Source: Planktosalinus sp963975935 (lineage in GTDB: Bacteria > Bacteroidota > Bacteroidia > Flavobacteriales > Flavobacteriaceae). Taken from it: 64,000 nucleotides of DNA. This document shows positions 18,360 to 26,558 of the stretch, one piece after another. The translations under genes and the position numbers were made by a program. Below the pieces are notes generated by a model. That model was not told the DNA's origin. It worked only from the letters and a program-made list of their open reading frames with translations, and did not search any database. Within the stretch, counting starts at the first letter, position 1. The number at the start of each line of letters is the position of its first letter. The stretch covers positions 148,540 to 212,539 of the forward strand of contig CAXBIQ010000004.1 of assembly GCA_963975935.1 (NCBI GenBank). Direction: 5' to 3'.

Positions 18360-19475
18360 ATGAGAATTCAACACGTAATCGATTTTTTTGAAGACCTTGC
18401 CCCCTTGCATTATGCTGAAGGCTTTGACAATGTTGGGTTAATTGTAGGTGACAAACAAGCTGAGGTAAAGTCCATTTTGGTTTCACACGATACTCTGGAA
18501 GAAGTTGTTGACGAGGCGATTGAAAAAAATTGTAACTTGATTGTGAGTTTTCACCCCATCATTTTTAACGATTTAAAGAAAATTACGGGCAACTCATATG
18601 TAGAACGGGTAATAATCAAAGCTATAAAAAACGATATTGCCATCTATGCCATTCATACAGCATTTGACAACTCCAGCAATGGAGTCAATGCCATTTTGTG
18701 TAAGAAACTGGGCTTGATAAACCCTAAAATCTTGATTCCTAAAAAGGAAACTATAAAAAAATTAATCACTTTTGTTCCAAATGCAGATGCAGAAAAACTG
18801 CGTGAGGCTCTCTTTGAAGCAGGTGCCGGAAGCATTGGCAACTATAATAACTGCAGTTTTAATTTAAAAGGAACAGGGACCTTCAGAGCCAATGAACATG
18901 CTAATCCAACCATCGGCAAAAAAGGAGAAACCCATTTTGAAGAAGAAACGCAAATTGGTATCACCTATCCGGCACATCTGGAAAAAAATATTTTAAAATC
19001 CTTATTTAAAAACCATCCATACGAAGAAGTGGCTCATGAAGTCACGACCTTGGAAAATACCAATCAAAATATAGGGATGGGAATGATTGCAGAATTGCCG
19101 GAAGCACAAGATGAGGTTCCTTTTCTTGAATCAGTAAAAAACACTTTACACGTGGGATGCATAAGATACTCTTCATTGCTCAACAAAAAAATTAAAAAAG
19201 TGGCGGTTTTAGGAGGTTCCGGAAGTTTTGCTATTGATGCTGCAAAACAGGCCGGTGCAGATGCCTTTCTTACCGGAGATTTAAAATACCACGACTTTTA
19301 CAAAGCTGAAAAACAGATTCTTATCGCAGATATAGGACATTATGAAAGTGAACAATTCACAAAATTTGAATTAGTTGAGTTCCTTACCAAAAAAATCACT
19401 AATTTTGCACCTGCCTTTCAAGAAGGTAAGGTAATATTATCTGAAGTAAACACCAATCCTATCAAGTATTTATAA
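18360..19475 (+). CDS. Nif3-like dinuclear metal-centre protein (YbgI/YqfO family)
   Basis: 371 residues, the long YqfO-type version with a central inserted domain (about 130-230; KKLITFVPNADAEKLREALFEAGAG belongs to the PII-like insert). Metal-ligand segments are visible at both ends: the N-terminal FHPIIFN and AIHTAFDNSSNGVN, and the C-terminal DIGHYESEQF. Proteins of this family form hexamers; proposed roles include GTP cyclohydrolase-like hydrolysis, but no function is established. The stop is 2 bp before the next gene, which in this phylum commonly follows it. Confidence 0.92.
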   Translation: MRIQHVIDFFEDLAPLHYAEGFDNVGLIVGDKQAEVKSILVSHDTLEEVVDEAIEKNCNLIVSFHPIIFNDLKKITGNSYVERVIIKAIKNDIAIYAIHTAFDNSSNGVNAILCKKLGLINPKILIPKKETIKKLITFVPNADAEKLREALFEAGAGSIGNYNNCSFNLKGTGTFRANEHANPTIGKKGETHFEEETQIGITYPAHLEKNILKSLFKNHPYEEVAHEVTTLENTNQNIGMGMIAELPEAQDEVPFLESVKNTLHVGCIRYSSLLNKKIKKVAVLGGSGSFAIDAAKQAGADAFLTGDLKYHDFYKAEKQILIADIGHYESEQFTKFELVEFLTKKITNFAPAFQEGKVILSEVNTNPIKYL

Positions 19476-19477
19476 GT

Positions 19478-20257
19478 ATGGCAAAGACAACTGAAGCAAC
19501 AGTAGAAGAAAAATTAAGAGCTTTATATGACTTGCAATTGATCGACTCAAGAATTGATGAAATAAGAAACCTCAGAGGGGAACTTCCTCTTGAAGTAAGA
19601 GATCTTGAAGACGAAATTGCCGGATTAACAACAAGAATAGACAAACTTAAAGCTGACCTTCAAGCTACAGAAGATTCTATAAAAGAAAAGAAAAATCAGA
19701 TTGAAGAGTCTAAAGGACTTATTAAAAAATACACTTCGCAACAAGATAACGTGCGAAACAACAGGGAGTATAATTCTTTAAGCAAAGAAATTGAGTTTCA
19801 GGAACTTGAAATTCAATTAGCTGAAAAACACATCAAAGAATTAAAAGCTCAGATGGAGCATAAAAATGACGTTATAGAGCAATCACAAGAGCGTCTTACA
19901 GATCGTGAAAATCATTTGGCTCACAAAAAATCTGAATTGGATGATATTTTAGGTGAAACCGAAAAAGAAGAAAATGCCCTTGCCAAAGAGGCTGAAAAAT
20001 TCAAGACCCAGTTAGAAGAAAGATTGGTAAAAGCCTATGACCGCATTCGCAGAAATGTCAAAAACGGTCAAGCCGTTGTAACCATTGAAAGAGGTGCTTC
20101 AGGAGGGTCATTTTTCTCCATTCCGCCTCAGGTTCAGGTTGAAATCGCCTCACGTAAAAAAATCATGACAGATGAGCACAGTGGACGAATATTAGTTGAT
20201 TCTGAACTTGCTGAAGAAGAAAAGGTAAAAATGGAAAAGTTTTTTAACAAACTGTAA
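19478..20257 (+). CDS. Coiled-coil protein with C4-type zinc-ribbon fold lacking the cysteines
   Basis: 259 residues. Residues 5-190 are a long charged coiled coil rich in Glu, Lys and Leu. The C-terminal part matches the zf-RING_7/DUF164 zinc ribbon seen in other bacteria, where paired cysteines flank GG and IPPQ. Here the segment reads GASGGSFFSIPPQVQVEI and later DEHSGRILVD, so every expected ligand Cys is replaced. From memory the same Cys-free form occurs in other Flavobacteriaceae, so it is a clade feature rather than decay. Co-transcribed with the Nif3-like gene and followed by a terminator. Confidence 0.85.
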   Translation: MAKTTEATVEEKLRALYDLQLIDSRIDEIRNLRGELPLEVRDLEDEIAGLTTRIDKLKADLQATEDSIKEKKNQIEESKGLIKKYTSQQDNVRNNREYNSLSKEIEFQELEIQLAEKHIKELKAQMEHKNDVIEQSQERLTDRENHLAHKKSELDDILGETEKEENALAKEAEKFKTQLEERLVKAYDRIRRNVKNGQAVVTIERGASGGSFFSIPPQVQVEIASRKKIMTDEHSGRILVDSELAEEEKVKMEKFFNKL

Positions 20258-20280
20258 TCCCATAACCTTAATATTTAACA

Positions 20281-20311
20281 AAGCCTTCCCATTTCCCGGA
20301 AGGCTTTTTTT
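20281..20311 (+). terminator. Intrinsic terminator after the Nif3/coiled-coil pair
   Basis: AAGCCTTCC and GGAAGGCTT form a 9-bp perfect stem around a CATTTCCC-type loop, followed by a run of T. Confidence 0.88.
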
Positions 20312-20331
20312 GTACTTTTAAAATAAAAATT

Positions 20332-21006
20332 ATGAAAGTGCCATTTCTTATTACTTCCCTGCTATTTTACTGCCTCACTATTTCCTGCCAGAATGCTGCA
20401 GAAAAAAATAAAATCCTTGAAACTGAAAAACAAAACAACACAACAGCCGTTGAAGTTCCTGAAGAAGACGGTCTTAAAAAAGCATATTTTGCCAGTGGCT
20501 GTTTCTGGTGTGTTGAGGCTATTTATGAAAGCGTCTATGGTATAGAGGAAGCCATTTCAGGCTACTCAGGAGGCCACACTAAAAATCCTACCTATGAGTC
20601 TACAAATACAGGCACTACCGGTCACGCAGAAACCGTTGAAGTTATTTATGACCCTGAAATCGTAAGTTTTTCTACGCTAGTAGATGTCTATTTCGGTTCA
20701 CAAAACGTGACACAAGTCAATGGTCAGGGTCCTGACAGAGGGTCACAATACCGCTCCATCATCTTCTATCAAAACGAAGAACAAAAAAAAGTTATTGAAA
20801 AAAAAATTAAATCCTTAAATATAAAACTGGATGATAAAGAAGTTGCTGCAGAAGTATATCCATTTGAAAAGTTTTGGATCGCTGAAGCTTATCATCAGGA
20901 TTATGAAAAAAACAACCCAAACAATCCTTACATCCAGAACGTTTCTATTCCCAGATTAAACAGGTTCAAAGAGAAGTTTCCTGAACTTTTAAAAGAAAAC
21001 AATTAG
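20332..21006 (+). CDS. msrA: Peptide methionine sulfoxide reductase A, lipoprotein
   Basis: 224 residues. The N-terminus is a lipoprotein signal with Cys19 after LTIS, so the enzyme should be attached to an envelope membrane and act outside the cytoplasm. The MsrA domain starts near residue 48; the catalytic Cys57 lies in SGCFWCVEAIY, followed by SGYSGG, GHAETVEV and YHQDY motifs. It reduces the S-epimer of methionine sulfoxide in oxidised proteins. It is single-domain, without an MsrB fusion. It lies beside a vanadium haloperoxidase-like gene, an enzyme class that makes oxidising hypohalites, though on the opposite strand. Confidence 0.95.
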   Translation: MKVPFLITSLLFYCLTISCQNAAEKNKILETEKQNNTTAVEVPEEDGLKKAYFASGCFWCVEAIYESVYGIEEAISGYSGGHTKNPTYESTNTGTTGHAETVEVIYDPEIVSFSTLVDVYFGSQNVTQVNGQGPDRGSQYRSIIFYQNEEQKKVIEKKIKSLNIKLDDKEVAAEVYPFEKFWIAEAYHQDYEKNNPNNPYIQNVSIPRLNRFKEKFPELLKENN

Positions 21007-21026
21007 TAACCTTCTCTTGATTTAGT

Positions 21027-23204
21027 TTAGTTTTTAATAATCTTTTTAGAAATCAGTTCACCGGTTTGCCCATTTTCAAAGACAACAAAATAAAATCCTG
21101 AAGCCAGTTTAGATACATCAAACTCAGTTATACCATTAAAAGTTTGTTCATCAAAACTTAATACAGTTCTTCCCTTACTGTCCAGAAAAGTTACAGCATA
21201 CATTACCTCAACGTTCATTTGAATGTTTAAAACATCCTTTGCAGGAATTGGAAATAATTTGAAAGGTTCCAGCAACGGAACATCTGCTACATTTAATACT
21301 TCTCCGCTAATATAAGCAGAGGCAAAAGCAAAAGCATCTTCACCCACTTGCTGTCCTATAACTCTACCCGGGATATCATCTATGGGTGGATGTATCCCTC
21401 CCCAAATCCTTGAAAGACTGCATTGATCTGAAGCATCCTGATAAGTGGCCCATTGTAATTGCATTGACACACTGGGGCCGGCTTCAAAAACCAGATAATT
21501 ATTGGCTTCAAAGTCAAATACCCCCATCCCCCCCGGAAAGAAAGGATCACCGGTCATACTGCTCAGTACAACTGCAGCTGCTCTAGAATAGGTTGAATGG
21601 CCGGAAATATAACCCGCAAATGGAGGCGTTACAAACGAAATGCGTTGATAAGGAAACCAATTTTCAGCAAGCATCCAGTCAACACCTGCAATCTGAGTAG
21701 TGGGGTCTTCAATTACATTAGGACTCAACCACGCCTTGATTTTTATCTTTCCAATATGTTCTCCCTCATCGCCTTCAAGAGGATCGCCTGCTTCTACTGT
21801 TTCAATATAATCTTCAATTAATGGCACTCCATGTGGATTATAGTTTGGCAAGCTCATATCTGTACTTTGTCCCTGATCTGCCATATAACGCAAGGCACTT
21901 ATGGGTCTTATATAATCATAATAGCCTTTTATTCCCCAGGCCGTAATGGCCACATCATGCATTGCTCCACCTAAAACAAAATAGGTTTTTACATCCCATT
22001 CCAGATCGCTTAAAATATCACCTTCACCACCAAATCGTTTTTCTAGCAAAGGGTTATCATTTACATAATTGAGAATCGTAAACCAATGACCCGGCGGGGT
22101 TTCTGAATCAGGTCCATCTGCCCAAAATTCAGCTAAAACTCTTGTATAATCGCCTCTTGGTATAACTTGGGGCTCATAGGGTGCTCCTGTTGCCGGATTA
22201 AGCGCGTGACCTTCACTTGCATCGCCCCCTTCCAGTAAGTCATAAAATAATTTATATTCTTCAAAAGTTGTGGGAAGCCATTGTATATTTCCTATAGTAG
22301 CCGGTGATGTATCAATCATGACACCATCTGTAGGGTCTAGGTGAGATGACCAGGTAGATACCAAACTAAAATTCCACTTGTAGGGGTCGTCAATTCCCAA
22401 TCCCTCCTGAATATAATGAGGCGCTCCGGGATCGTGGTACACAAAATAGTCATAATCTGATACTCCATATATCGTTAAATCCTCTTCTTTAAGTGCAAAT
22501 GGAACCACTTGCCCCCATTCCGGACTTAAAAAGTCGGGTGTGCTTAAGGGAATTATGTTTCCACTTTGGTCAATGTATACATCTAAAGTTAAGGGTTGCC
22601 AACGGTTTGGAAACTCAATATCGGGATTACCTGGAAATTCAATAACCAAAGGCTCATTAACAGGTTCATAAAATTGGTTTTGGTAACCATCCAATTCATT
22701 TGAACCATCCTGAAATCCAAATGCAATAAGTTCCTGAGCAATGAAGTTCCCTAAATCAGCAGCATTTCCTGAACTATAATTCACATTTGTATAATTGATG
22801 TCATACCCCAAACTTCCCATCAAAGCATTCACTGAAGGCAAAATTTCATCATCAAAACCTGGCGAATCTGCAAATCGATGTAAAATGAGACGGTATACGG
22901 CATAGCTTATCGCTTTTTCACGAGCTTCTTCAACGGGTTCGTTAGGAGAAAATCCATCAAAAGGACATATATATTCACCTACAGTCTTTCCCAGTAAAAA
23001 AGTATCTGAAATATCATCCATGGTAGACCACGCCTCATACATCGCAACCGAAGTGTGAAATAAATTCCTTGCATGCACGGTAGGTCTTGCAAAATCATTA
23101 CGAATTGCATTCAAAACCTCCTCATTCCATTCCCTTGCAACTGATTGACTTTCCGCAGAAAAAGGGGGAAAAAGAATAAGAAGAGAAAGTAAAAGTTTTT
23201 TCAT
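21027..23204 (-). CDS. Secreted vanadium-dependent haloperoxidase-like protein with T9SS sorting domain
   Basis: 725 residues. Signal peptide (LLLSLLILFPPFSAESQ), a large helical PAP2/vanadium-haloperoxidase-type domain, and a C-terminal T9SS type A sorting domain (about 640-725: LFPIPAKDVLNIQ...SKGRTVLSF...ASGFYFVVFENG...KKIIKN). Vanadate-site candidates are SGHSTYSRAAA and RIWGGIHPPIDD, which supply the Ser-Gly-His and Arg...His elements of the family. Predicted to be exported by the T9SS and either released or bound to the surface. Whether it halogenates or acts as a phosphatase cannot be told from sequence. Single gene, leftward. Confidence 0.85.
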   Translation of the reverse strand: MKKLLLSLLILFPPFSAESQSVAREWNEEVLNAIRNDFARPTVHARNLFHTSVAMYEAWSTMDDISDTFLLGKTVGEYICPFDGFSPNEPVEEAREKAISYAVYRLILHRFADSPGFDDEILPSVNALMGSLGYDINYTNVNYSSGNAADLGNFIAQELIAFGFQDGSNELDGYQNQFYEPVNEPLVIEFPGNPDIEFPNRWQPLTLDVYIDQSGNIIPLSTPDFLSPEWGQVVPFALKEEDLTIYGVSDYDYFVYHDPGAPHYIQEGLGIDDPYKWNFSLVSTWSSHLDPTDGVMIDTSPATIGNIQWLPTTFEEYKLFYDLLEGGDASEGHALNPATGAPYEPQVIPRGDYTRVLAEFWADGPDSETPPGHWFTILNYVNDNPLLEKRFGGEGDILSDLEWDVKTYFVLGGAMHDVAITAWGIKGYYDYIRPISALRYMADQGQSTDMSLPNYNPHGVPLIEDYIETVEAGDPLEGDEGEHIGKIKIKAWLSPNVIEDPTTQIAGVDWMLAENWFPYQRISFVTPPFAGYISGHSTYSRAAAVVLSSMTGDPFFPGGMGVFDFEANNYLVFEAGPSVSMQLQWATYQDASDQCSLSRIWGGIHPPIDDIPGRVIGQQVGEDAFAFASAYISGEVLNVADVPLLEPFKLFPIPAKDVLNIQMNVEVMYAVTFLDSKGRTVLSFDEQTFNGITEFDVSKLASGFYFVVFENGQTGELISKKIIKN

Positions 23205-23374
23205 AAAAGCTAAATTTAGAATAGTAAATGTATGAAAAAAATAAGACTTTAACTTTTAATTAAGAATATAATTTCTTGAGAATCAAAAGAATGTTTAGTA
23301 TTTTTATTTTTTATTTAAACAAATGTGTTGCTTTACATAAACCTGATATTTGATTCAAAGCAAAGCCGTTTTTA

Positions 23375-23524
23375 ATGCCACATAAAAAACCCCAACTTCC
23401 CGTAAAAATTTGTGCTACTTGTAACCTGTCTTTTTCCTGGCGAAAGAAATGGGAGAAAAACTGGGAAGAAGTCAAGTATTGCAGTGAAAAATGCAGAAGA
23501 AATAAATTAATAACAATTCCATGA
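23375..23524 (+). CDS. DUF2256 mini-protein
   Basis: 49 residues from ATG 23375 to TGA 23522-23524, too short for most gene callers. The protein begins MPHKKPQLPVKICATC and ends RNKLITIP. It has the DUF2256 pattern: two CxxC-type pairs (C13, C16 and C36, C40) flanking the WRKKWEKNWEEVKYCS block rich in Trp and Lys. Four cysteines suggest one zinc site. Genes of this family very often sit beside photolyase/cryptochrome genes, exactly as here. Function unknown. Confidence 0.9.
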   Translation: MPHKKPQLPVKICATCNLSFSWRKKWEKNWEEVKYCSEKCRRNKLITIP

Positions 23525-23527
23525 ATC

Positions 23528-23744
23528 ATGTGGCTTGGTTTAGAAATGTTCAAAAACGTTAAACAACAGTTCGCTCACAAAAGCCTGCTCATCGATGATG
23601 ATGTACATACTAATTGGGGTAATTGAATATACAACATTGGTGAGGCAATGACCCCGGAAGGCAGAAAATCCAATATAAAAAAATAAGCAAAAAAAGTATA
23701 ATTCCCCCGGGAAGTATCAACACACGTCATTGCACAACTCATAA
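23528..23744 (+). pseudogene. Decayed 3' part of a cryptochrome/photolyase gene (DASH-like)
   Basis: The frame from 23528 reads GLEMFKN...LLIDDDVHTNWGN, stop, IYNIGEAMTPEGRKSNIKK, stop. Photolyase/cryptochrome-DASH proteins have LIDYDVxSNWGNW followed by a GNDPR..R.FNI.KQA stretch. The first stop (TGA, 23624-23626) stands where the conserved Trp of NWGNW is expected, and the second (TAA, 23684-23686) where Gln of KQA is expected; each is one G-to-A or C-to-T change from the sense codon. After a frameshift the sequence goes on as YNSPGKYQHTSLHN (23697-23741), resembling YDPxGKYxxxWLPEL. No N-terminal part is left. Inferred from motif memory, not alignment. Confidence 0.7.
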
Positions 23745-23752
23745 TTTTAAAC

Positions 23753-25288
23753 ATGAAAAAACTCAGACTTATTCTTGGCGACCAACTTAACCACAATCAC
23801 TCCTGGTATAGAGATGTCAATGAAAATACACTTTATTTCATGGCTGAAATGAAGCAGGAAACAGATTATGTGACCCATCATATTCAGAAAATCGTTGCTT
23901 TTTTTGAAAGCATGCAAAACTTTGCAAAATATCTGGAGGACAAAGGACACAGGGTCATTTATTATAAAATAAACGATCCTGAAAACACCCAGGACCTCAG
24001 TCATAATCTCAAAAAGATTTGTAAAGACAATGACATAACAGCGTTTGAATACCAGTTGCCGGACGAGTACCGGCTTGACAAGCAAATTAAAGATTTTAGT
24101 GATAAAAGCTCTTTGGATACTAAATCTTTTGAAACAGAGCATTTCTTTACAAAACGAGATGATTTAACAAATTTCTTTAAAGGAAAAAAACAAATCATCA
24201 TGGAATATTTCTATCGCGATATGCGGAAGAAACAAAACATCCTGATGCAAACCAACAAAGACCCGGAGGGTGGGAAATGGAACTTTGACCAAAGCAACCG
24301 GAAAAAATGGAAGGGAGAACCAGACATCCCCAAAGCACTTTCTTTTAAAAAGGATGTCACCAAAACACTTGAAGAGATAAAAAAGGCAAAAATAAAAACC
24401 ATCGGTAATATCGATGAAAAAGAGTTTAAATGGCCCACTTCCCGTAAAGAATGCCTCGATTTATTGGACTATTTCTGCAAAAATTTACTTCTTTATTTTG
24501 GAGACTTTCAGGATGCACTGCATAGTGATCAACATTACCTGTTTCATTCCCGTTTGTCATTTGCCATGAACAGTAAAATGCTACATCCCAAAGAAGTTAT
24601 TGAAAAAGTCATTTCGCACTGGCGGGATCACAAAGACTCCATTGACATTTCCCAGGTAGAGGGATTTGTAAGGCAAATTTTGGGTTGGCGCGAATTTATG
24701 CGTGGTATTTACTGGAAGGAGATGCCCGGTTATGCCGAAAAAAACAAACTTGAAAACACAAACGACCTCCCCGGCTTTTTCTGGAATGCAGAAACCAAAA
24801 TGAATTGTATGCACCACGCCATTAAACAAAGTCTGGATAAGGCCTATGCACATCACATACAACGGTTGATGATTACCGGTAATTACGCCCTGCTTACACA
24901 AACACACCCTGATGAAGTTGACAAATGGTACCTGGGCATTTATATCGATGCCATTGAATGGGTTGAAATCACAAACACCCGCGGGATGAGTCAATTTGCA
25001 GATGGAGGCATTGTCGCCACAAAACCTTATGTATCCAGTGGCAATTATATAAACAAAATGAGCAACTATTGTAAAAGTTGCCATTACAATGTCAAGAATT
25101 CAACTCAAAAGGATGCGTGTCCCTTCAATGCTCTGTATTGGAGTTTTTTGGATGATAAAAGAAAGTATTTTAAAAATAACAACCGTATGAAGATGATGCT
25201 AAATTTACTGGAAAAAAAATCTGCAAAAGAGTTAAATTTATTAAAAGAAAGGGCTCAAAAGATCATCGAAAACCCCCATTTATTTTAA
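23753..25288 (+). CDS. Fe-S bacterial cryptochrome/photolyase (PhrB-type (6-4) photolyase)
   Basis: 511 residues, starting KLRLILGDQLNHNHSW, the N-terminus typical of the FeS-BCP class. Four cysteines for a [4Fe-4S] cluster are present with the class spacing: Cys352 (MNCMHHAI), Cys440 and Cys443 (YCKSCHYN) and Cys456 (DACPFN). The FAD-binding region includes GFVRQILGWREFMRGIYW and the ITGNYALLTQTHPDEVDKWY stretch. Studied members repair (6-4) photoproducts using light. It begins 9 bp after the cryptochrome relic and belongs to the same locus as the DUF2256 gene. Confidence 0.93.
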   Translation: MKKLRLILGDQLNHNHSWYRDVNENTLYFMAEMKQETDYVTHHIQKIVAFFESMQNFAKYLEDKGHRVIYYKINDPENTQDLSHNLKKICKDNDITAFEYQLPDEYRLDKQIKDFSDKSSLDTKSFETEHFFTKRDDLTNFFKGKKQIIMEYFYRDMRKKQNILMQTNKDPEGGKWNFDQSNRKKWKGEPDIPKALSFKKDVTKTLEEIKKAKIKTIGNIDEKEFKWPTSRKECLDLLDYFCKNLLLYFGDFQDALHSDQHYLFHSRLSFAMNSKMLHPKEVIEKVISHWRDHKDSIDISQVEGFVRQILGWREFMRGIYWKEMPGYAEKNKLENTNDLPGFFWNAETKMNCMHHAIKQSLDKAYAHHIQRLMITGNYALLTQTHPDEVDKWYLGIYIDAIEWVEITNTRGMSQFADGGIVATKPYVSSGNYINKMSNYCKSCHYNVKNSTQKDACPFNALYWSFLDDKRKYFKNNNRMKMMLNLLEKKSAKELNLLKERAQKIIENPHLF

Positions 25289-25405
25289 CTTTTTTAAAAC
25301 AATCTTTGACACAAATCAATTAATCCCGTTAAGAATCAGTTAAATGAAAACCCGTTTTAAAAAAAATATCTATCTTTAAACGACTAACAAATAAATAATT
25401 AAATT

Positions 25406-25564
25406 ATGAGAGACTTAATTTGGCTTATTGTAGTGATCCTGATTATAGGATGGCTGGTCGGGTATTTTGGATTTGCAGAATCTGTAGGTAGTTTAATCCA
25501 CATTCTTTTAGTTTTAGCTGTAATTGGTATTTTATATCGTTTGGCTACAGGCAGAAAACCTTAA
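25406..25564 (+). CDS. Lmo0937-type mini membrane protein
   Basis: 52 residues from ATG 25406 to TAA 25562-25564. Two hydrophobic segments (LIWLIVVILIIGWLVGYFG and LIHILLVLAVIGILYRLA) are joined by a short FAESVGS turn and end in a basic TGRKP tail. This matches the Lmo0937 family of tiny two-helix membrane proteins, often stress-induced in related bacteria. It is followed 48 bp later by a mini lipoprotein gene, and the pair ends at a shared terminator. Confidence 0.85.
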   Translation: MRDLIWLIVVILIIGWLVGYFGFAESVGSLIHILLVLAVIGILYRLATGRKP

Positions 25565-25612
25565 AAATTACTAATCACAGAAAGCATTACTAACCACTTA
25601 AATTTTTAAATT

Positions 25613-25759
25613 ATGAAACGTAAAATTTTCAGCTTATTATTTGTTGCACTATTTGCATTTGCATACACGGGCTGCCGTGAAAAAACACCTGAAGAAAAAG
25701 TAGAAGACGGTATTGAAGAAGTAGGTGAAGGCATTGAAGATGCAGTTGATGATAATTAA
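25613..25759 (+). CDS. Mini lipoprotein with acidic helix
   Basis: 48 residues from ATG 25613. Lipoprotein signal ending FAYTGC, so the mature lipidated part begins at Cys21 and is only 28 residues long. This part is highly acidic with a regular EDGIEEVGEGIEDAVDD pattern, suggesting an amphipathic helix. Similar short lipoproteins occur next to Lmo0937-type genes in other Flavobacteriaceae, from memory. Function unknown; likely an envelope stress component. Confidence 0.8.
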   Translation: MKRKIFSLLFVALFAFAYTGCREKTPEEKVEDGIEEVGEGIEDAVDDN

Positions 25760-25780
25760 TTCTGACAAAATTTAGCATTA

Positions 25781-25809
25781 AAACCCTCTACATACCAGAG
25801 GGTTTTTTT
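25781..25809 (+). terminator. Intrinsic terminator after the mini-gene pair
   Basis: AAACCCTCT and AGAGGGTTT form a 9-bp perfect stem around ACATACC, followed by a T run. Confidence 0.88.
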
Positions 25810-25877
25810 ATTACTTTTTTTACCAGTATAAAAAATAAGGATTTGAACTTTTGTATATTTACAAAAACTAGAGTCCT

Positions 25878-26558
25878 ATGCAAAAGACAGTATTTCTTTT
25901 CCTCGTTTTAACCTTTGTTTTTTCTTGCAATAACGTAAAAAAAGATGAACCTGATTCAGAAAACCAACCCTTAACGCTCAATGAAATGATTGCTTTTGCC
26001 CACGGCATCGAGCACTGGGATGAGGTCGAGGAACTTCACTTTACTTTCAATGTTAATCGCGGTGATACCCATTCAGAACGATCCTGGATCTGGAAACCCA
26101 AAACTGATGATGTTACCCTCTTTAGAAATGGTGACACCCTGCACTACAACCGTAAAAACCTGGACAGCATTTCACTTCAGGCAGACCCGGGCTTTATCAA
26201 TGACAAGTACTGGCTCCTTGCCCCTTTCAATCTTGTTTGGGATGAAGGAACCACCTTTTCACAAAAAGACTCTGTAAGGGCACCCATAAGCAATAAAACA
26301 ATGCAGCAACTCACCGTTACTTATGGTGATGAAGGCGGCTACACCCCCGGTGACGCCTATGATTTCTTCTTTGAAAATGACTTTATGATCAAAGAATGGA
26401 TTTTTAGAAAAAGTAACGATACCCTTCCTTCTATGATAACTACCTGGGAGGATTACAAAGACTTTGACGGCATCAAAATCGCCACGATGCATCAAAACCC
26501 CGAAGGCACTTTTAAACTCTATTTCACAAACATTGAAGTAATTACCTCAAATGAATAA
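25878..26558 (+). CDS. DUF6503-like lipoprotein
   Basis: 226 residues. Lipoprotein signal with Cys after TFVFS. The mature protein has the pattern of flavobacterial DUF6503-type proteins: AHGIEHWDEVEELHFTFNV near residues 40-58, WKPKTDDVTLF and a C-terminal TTWEDYKDFDGIKIATM. The alternating strands suggest a LolA-like half barrel, which is inference. It overlaps kynU by 8 bp (kynU ATG 26551, stop here 26556-26558), so it is the first gene of the kynurenine group although its role there is unknown. Confidence 0.65.
   Translation: MQKTVFLFLVLTFVFSCNNVKKDEPDSENQPLTLNEMIAFAHGIEHWDEVEELHFTFNVNRGDTHSERSWIWKPKTDDVTLFRNGDTLHYNRKNLDSISLQADPGFINDKYWLLAPFNLVWDEGTTFSQKDSVRAPISNKTMQQLTVTYGDEGGYTPGDAYDFFFENDFMIKEWIFRKSNDTLPSMITTWEDYKDFDGIKIATMHQNPEGTFKLYFTNIEVITSNE

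Noticed and set aside
18315..18410. N-terminal extension of lpxK to 18410
   Set aside because: The added residues precede the normal LpxK N-terminus and would overlap the divergent Nif3-like gene.
24581..25084. 167-codon minus-strand frame
   Set aside because: Lies entirely antisense to the photolyase gene, whose product and Fe-S cysteines are clear; no family resemblance.
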